A program made the position numbers and the translations under genes. Shown piece by piece: positions 5,101 through 7,345 of a stretch of 7,345 bases of DNA. The DNA is from Propionivibrio sp. Its GTDB lineage: Bacteria; Pseudomonadota; Gammaproteobacteria; Burkholderiales; Rhodocyclaceae. The DNA is taken from NCBI GenBank assembly GCA_017990155.1, contig JAGNOM010000141.1, positions 1 through 7,345 on the forward strand, in the 5' to 3' direction. Each line of letters starts with the position of its first letter. Position 1 is the first letter of the stretch. Below the pieces are notes generated by a model, which saw only the letters and a program-made list of their open reading frames with translations, ran no database searches and was not told the DNA's origin.

Positions 5101-7151
5101 GGCGCGATCTCTTGCTGCGCGCGCTCGACCTTGAGCTGGTCGATGCTGCCGATGGTATCGAAGTTGAGATGGAGGTCGCTCTCTTTCAGCAGCACGGCCG
5201 TAAGCAGTGCTTCGTGTTCGCGCGCCAGCACGCTCCGGATGATCTCCTTCAACGGCAGGTAGGCCGGATTGCGCTCCAGCAAGCCTCGACGATCGGGCCT
5301 CAGTTCGCCACGCGCCAGCGCTTCGCGGCAGGGGCCGTTGAAGAGTCGATCAACCACGTCCTGCCCAACGCCGCCAATACCCGATGGGATGACCGCCATG
5401 TCGAAGGTGCGCAATACGGCGTTGAGTGCGAAAAACAGACGCTGACGAACCGTCCGCCGTTCTTCGGACGCATACGCGTTGAACGCACTGAGCGCCTTCG
5501 GGCCGCTGAACTCGCAGTACGTTGCGAAGGGCATGCCGTCCCCGCGATAGGCGAACGGGATCTTTCCCTCAACCAGAAACAGCCGGGCCATCGCGGCGGC
5601 GAACTCGTGGATCTTCTCCGCTTTGGCCCGACCCGCGAGACTCCCCGGTGGCGCATTCGCCAGGAAGATGTACGCCATCGCGTAATCGAGATCGCGCAGC
5701 GACCAGATCAGGCGCAGGACGACGATCAGTGCGCGCTCGATCTGCCGGTCGGTGCGCGCGCCGTGGTCCTTGTCCAGGTAGCCGGTGACCAGGATCTCGA
5801 TCAGGCTGCTCCGGTCCACGGTGACGGTCAGCCCGGCCTCTTTCAGCACCGTTCCGACGAATTCGGCGCGCAGCGCCTGCGGCAGTTCCGCTCCGCCCTG
5901 GAAACTCTGCAGCCGGATCAGGCCCTCGGCGTCCGGGTCCGCGATGTTGGCGGACAACTCGACGCGATGCTCGCCCAGGCTCACGCTATAGACGATGTGC
6001 TTGTCGATCAGCACGAACGTACCGGGGCAGGGGCCAGCCAGCCACTGAGCGGCGCGTGCAATCGCCGCCAGGCCGCGATGCCGGATCAGCCCATTCACGA
6101 CGATCGGCGAGTCGTCCAGCCGCGCTATCCGGATGTCCTCGGTCTGCTCGCCGCCGATGCGGCCGACGGTCACGCTCATGTCCGCGTGGGCAGTCGTCAG
6201 GCGTTGCTCCAGCGCCTTGTTGCCGCGGTCGTGCAGAAAGCGGATCAGCGCATGCACCGTGGTCGGCTCGCCGGTAGGGCTTTCCGCCATTTCCGTAATC
6301 TTGTGGCGCAACGCAGCGGACAAGCGGTCATGCTGATCCAGCTTGGCCCAGGCACGATCAAGGTCGCGCACGATCCTGTCATGGAAGGCGAGCGCGGCGT
6401 CGGCATCGGTCGAAAAAGCCACCAGTCGATACGCTTCAACCATCTTCGCGACCAGTGAAACGATGCACAGCGCCGTCGACTTGGTCATCTGGTGCGCGTG
6501 CGTGACGATCAACTGCAGCGCATCGTAGTTGGGCTTGACCAGGTTATCCCGGATATTGAGGTACTGCGCACGCAGTCGCTGCCGGGCTTCGGCGTTGGAT
6601 GACGCCTCCCTGGAGAGATCGCAAAGCAGCACGTAGTACCCGGCGTCGCTCGCGCCTTCGCCTTGCAACACGCCGACGCCATCTCCCTCAACCCACGGCG
6701 GCATCTGCGCACTGCCACAGTCCACCGGATAGGCCAGCTGATACCCGCCCAGATTGACCCCGGAATCGTGGACGTCAACGACGGCGATCAAGCGCAGTTT
6801 GTCCAGCCGATCCCAGGACTGGACGATGCCGACGAAACGCTGCGCCCCAAGCGCACGGCGCACGATTGCAAGATTCCTGACGAGGTCCGCCAACCCGCCC
6901 GGGCTTTTAACGATCGACCGCGAGAAACCCTGGCTGCTCATTTTCTTGAGGTTGATCAGCCGCTGGAGTCGGACGACCGTCCGGCCGCCATACAGCGCTT
7001 CAAGCAGATCAAAAGCCAAAGCAAACCGCGCCTCGAGTTCCGCCTCGACGAGCGCCGAAGCCGGCACACTGCATTGAGACGAAGACTGTTTCATCAGCGC
7101 CGGATCGTGGTCGGAATCATCCGCGGGCCGATGATGCCTGCGGAGATGCAC
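2193..7151 (-). CDS. Giant PEP-synthase-like phosphotransferase fused to an LMW protein tyrosine phosphatase
   Basis: A 1,652-residue multidomain protein, numbered from GTG 7149-7151. Residues 1-760 match no family I recognise. About 762-865 is the PEP-utiliser swivel domain with phosphohistidine candidate His831 in TSGGLLSHAG, followed by TTREFGIPSL. Residues 866-1120 are mainly helical. About 1123-1270 is an LMW-PTP with Cys1129, Arg1135 and general acid Asp1244. About 1316-1632 is a PEP-synthase/PPDK-type ATP-binding domain. The TIM barrel that binds PEP or pyruvate is absent, so this is not an ordinary PEP synthase. The likely chemistry is ATP to His831 and then to an unknown acceptor, with the phosphatase removing phosphate from the same or a related target. 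No signal peptide or membrane segment is evident, so it is probably cytosolic. ATG 7092-7094 is an alternative start (1,633 residues); neither start has a good Shine-Dalgarno sequence. Coding and domain calls are firm; the biological role is unknown. Confidence 0.93.
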   Translation of the reverse strand: MHLRRHHRPADDSDHDPALMKQSSSQCSVPASALVEAELEARFALAFDLLEALYGGRTVVRLQRLINLKKMSSQGFSRSIVKSPGGLADLVRNLAIVRRALGAQRFVGIVQSWDRLDKLRLIAVVDVHDSGVNLGGYQLAYPVDCGSAQMPPWVEGDGVGVLQGEGASDAGYYVLLCDLSREASSNAEARQRLRAQYLNIRDNLVKPNYDALQLIVTHAHQMTKSTALCIVSLVAKMVEAYRLVAFSTDADAALAFHDRIVRDLDRAWAKLDQHDRLSAALRHKITEMAESPTGEPTTVHALIRFLHDRGNKALEQRLTTAHADMSVTVGRIGGEQTEDIRIARLDDSPIVVNGLIRHRGLAAIARAAQWLAGPCPGTFVLIDKHIVYSVSLGEHRVELSANIADPDAEGLIRLQSFQGGAELPQALRAEFVGTVLKEAGLTVTVDRSSLIEILVTGYLDKDHGARTDRQIERALIVVLRLIWSLRDLDYAMAYIFLANAPPGSLAGRAKAEKIHEFAAAMARLFLVEGKIPFAYRGDGMPFATYCEFSGPKALSAFNAYASEERRTVRQRLFFALNAVLRTFDMAVIPSGIGGVGQDVVDRLFNGPCREALARGELRPDRRGLLERNPAYLPLKEIIRSVLAREHEALLTAVLLKESDLHLNFDTIGSIDQLKVERAQQEIAPNEWLVIYGLADDQNRSILYAFGHHLTPTSDGKWLSIASLKRLLRKCAYSVPARLRLPAFRKLISHRLLVEQSRASDGFSGQAVHGLVASVGDGAIRIGRITFDREYSANPQDREGRVLLIPFTTPEDIEAIRTAEAVLVTSGGLLSHAGVTTREFGIPSLILPHAEWIPSPEGTVVRIEERRPGKTSRTDEGFWVSESMVSETIDIREGSVVMVWASQGIASVMPMAGIPLEPLHELIRRVGSGAKSPADLEAWLSTVPLAVDAQHARGEVVSDGLVLILAEALWNKRINAAVRKQLIEVVRRSRRELAACETDNIARLIKTVSDNAFAELEGLLSDVEHSIGAVTVLWRALNTVAIVERLWAQVAMLADNLDLCDPRLDALRERLQALRRHPRIALLKAEALHDVEALTGRDLNEADLPTMRKALRRLGHRAGEIKPVKVLLVCTGNVDRSPLAEFLLNKMLAADGINGVEVHSRGVAAADGRPMSEGSQAILLFEDDIIASNHRSSGLAETDIHEADLVLTMDRTQARLVLDRYPGAVGKVFPLSEYARVRDFIDIEDPAGQLGDAYYRMKREVQEALSGTLKRMREDGLVARARVAHLQIKADELTRAKRARIAQLQNAVLLLDEVDADYVELVGGKGANLGEIAHVVKHHGASIPPAFMVTTLAFDRFLEESGIHEAYRRLTSEIEAILSTREVSEKDKRAKIADAAKRIRALIRRGTLEPGAGLGREIMAAVDSCGLRNGFVSVRSSGLQEDTEEAAFAGAAETFLFVSPAEILDWIKEVWTSFWLTRGILYQSDRTVRQGSAKLAIVVQQMFDSQVSGVIFTTDPVSGRDVIVIEAGYGLGEGVVSGVVGVDRYYVDKADSSVVSVHVGNKAFMVKQRSSGNGTSIVPVESHLRDVPCLSKNDIRANIAIALEEHYALSQDIEFGIANGKLSILQTRPVTTRGQGQQFLAREKVAEEAGIGR
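2256..3206 (-). other. PEP synthase/PPDK-type ATP-binding domain, residues about 1316-1632
   Basis: ATP-grasp-like nucleotide-binding domain. Seen in order: VELVGGKGANLGEI with Lys1324; SIPPAFMVTT; VSVRSSGLQEDTEEAAFAG with Arg1434 and Glu1440-Asp1441; ETFLFV; VVQQMFDSQVSGVIFTTDP, ending in the SG turn at 1517-1518; EAGYGLGEGVVSG at 1525-1537; and the closing LSILQTRPVTT with Gln1625 and Arg1627. Spacing and motifs match the N-terminal domain of PEP synthase, here placed at the C-terminus. All the key residues I can judge are kept, so ATP binding and phosphorylation of His831 are likely. Confidence 0.95.
3342..3785 (-). other. LMW protein tyrosine phosphatase domain, residues about 1123-1270
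   Basis: Full-length LMW-PTP/Wzb/YwlE-type phosphatase domain. It begins VKVLLVCTGNVDRSPLAEFLL, with the P-loop CX5RS: Cys1129, Asn1132, Arg1135, Ser1136. It continues through VEVHSRGVAA, the DDIIASNHRSSGL segment that corresponds to the usual G..L..HRSR.L, and EADLVLTMDR. It ends at IEDPAG with general-acid Asp1244, then a C-terminal helix (AYYRMKREVQEALSGTLKRM). All catalytic residues are present. The second P-loop cysteine common in the family (GN.CRSP) is Asp1134 here, so the redox partner of the nucleophile is missing. Target residue type (Tyr, Arg or other) cannot be told from sequence. Confidence 0.93.
3792..4556 (-). other. Helical linker between His domain and phosphatase (residues about 866-1120)
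   Basis: About 255 residues. The first 50 or so are mixed (GSVVMVWASQGIASVMPMAG near 893-912). The rest is rich in Leu, Ala, Arg and Glu with few Gly or Pro, as in helical bundles or coiled coil, for example LIEVVRRSRRELAACETDN and LDALRERLQALRRHP. No catalytic motif is seen. It may be a spacer arm that lets the swivel domain reach other sites; this is inference. Confidence 0.5.
4557..4868 (-). other. Phosphohistidine (PEP-utiliser mobile) domain, residues about 762-865
   Basis: The swivel domain shuttles phosphate between active sites through a histidine. The signature is seen directly: TSGGLLSHAGVTTREFG, with His831 encoded at 4659-4661, then IPSLIL. This corresponds to the GG.(T/S).HAA...RE.GIP pattern of PEP synthase, PPDK and rifampin phosphotransferase. 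It is preceded by RVLLIPFTTPEDIEAIRTAEAVLV, the usual lead-in in which the domain offers a choice of strands before the histidine loop. Confidence 0.9.
4872..7094 (-). other. Unrecognised N-terminal region of the giant protein (residues 20-760)
   Basis: About 740 residues with no motif I can place. It alternates helical stretches (LVEAELEARFALAFDLLEALYGG near 34-56; IERALIVVLRLIWSLRDLDYAMAYIFL near 471-497) with probable strand-rich parts (RFVGIVQSW and LRLIAVVDVHDSG near 105-131; TFVLIDKHIVYSVSLGEHRVELS near 378-400). A later block has NEWLVIYGLADDQNRSILYAFG at about 685-706. The size suggests two or more domains. By analogy with rifampin phosphotransferase and glucan, water dikinases, which carry a dedicated substrate domain, it may hold the acceptor site; this is inference. 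Confidence 0.5.
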
Positions 7152-7345
7152 ATCGATTTCGGCGATGCTGTGCCTGATGACCTGCTCATCGTCAGCAGAG
7201 AGATTCGCCCCCAGGCAGCCCTGGAAAAAAGCCCACGTGTGTGCGAGGCATCCGTAGCAATGCCCGCTTCACCAGACTCGTTCTCACCGACATGGCCGAT
7301 TTGGCGCGCGCGAATGCTCCGGACAGCAGCAACAATGTCTTTATC
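7152..7345. other. Unresolved upstream edge, no confident gene
   Basis: This stretch holds the upstream context of the giant gene but no frame is convincing. On the minus strand one frame is open from the window edge to a TGA at 7094-7096 that overlaps the alternative ATG of the giant gene as TGATG (83 residues, starting DKDIVAAVRSIRARQIG; Ser/Arg-rich toward its end). A second, the giant gene's own frame, is open back to a TGA at 7269-7271 but has no ATG, GTG or TTG before 7151. A 33-residue ORF lies at 7192-7293. On the plus strand an ORF from ATG 7131 runs off the edge. None has a good ribosome site, and no clear promoter is seen. Confidence 0.4.

Noticed and set aside
5028..6458. Plus-strand open frame of 476 residues
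   Set aside because: Antisense to the unrecognised N-terminal half. I considered whether it could be the real gene there, but the minus frame is continuous with firmly identified domains, and the plus frame is Arg/Gln/Asp-rich without motifs.
7203..7232. Programmed -1 frameshift at the T6 run linking the edge frame to the giant gene
   Set aside because: The codons around the run (CTT TTT TCC) do not make a standard X XXY YYZ slippery heptamer, and no homologue evidence is available; kept only as an open question.
7131..7345. Divergent plus-strand gene from ATG 7131
   Set aside because: The first 35 residues look protein-like, but there is no ribosome site, the second half looks like antisense shadow, and the window ends too soon to judge.
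1..7345. tRNA, rRNA, CRISPR array, insertion sequence or riboswitch
   Set aside because: No such structure was seen; intergenic gaps are short and, apart from the REP pair, hairpin and promoter listed, hold nothing recognisable.

Overview
The window is GC-rich DNA from a proteobacterium. The HtpG and GreB sequences, and an acidic N-terminal extension on GreB, suggest a betaproteobacterium such as Burkholderiales or a relative; this rests on recalled family features, not on a search. All supported genes lie on the minus strand, so transcription runs from high to low coordinates. The long plus-strand reading frames are shadows of these genes.

In transcription order: (1) 7152-7345 is an unresolved upstream edge with no confident gene. 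(2) 7151-2193 encodes one giant protein of about 1,650 residues. It has a long unrecognised N-terminal half, then a phosphohistidine swivel domain of the PEP-utilising enzyme type, a helical linker, a complete low-molecular-weight protein tyrosine phosphatase (LMW-PTP) domain, and finally a PEP-synthase-type ATP-binding domain at the C-terminus. (3) 2039-2114 is a paired REP-like palindromic repeat in the intergenic gap. (4) 1963-1643 encodes a 106-residue protein of unknown function, followed 5 bases later by (5) greB, 1637-1074, a transcript-cleavage factor. (6) The greB-htpG gap holds a small hairpin and a convincing sigma-32 heat-shock promoter. (7) 951-1 is the 5' half of htpG (bacterial Hsp90), which runs off the window.

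The right-hand two thirds is the exciting part. The giant protein combines the two phosphotransfer modules of a dikinase with an apparently active phosphatase in a single chain. The module order (His domain before ATP domain) is reversed relative to PEP synthase and recalls plant glucan, water dikinases. No PEP/pyruvate-binding barrel is visible, so the substrate is unknown; the unrecognised N-terminal half is the natural place for the acceptor site. The left part is ordinary housekeeping (transcript rescue and heat-shock chaperone). Nothing in the sequence ties it to the giant protein except shared strand, and the REP pair separates the two.
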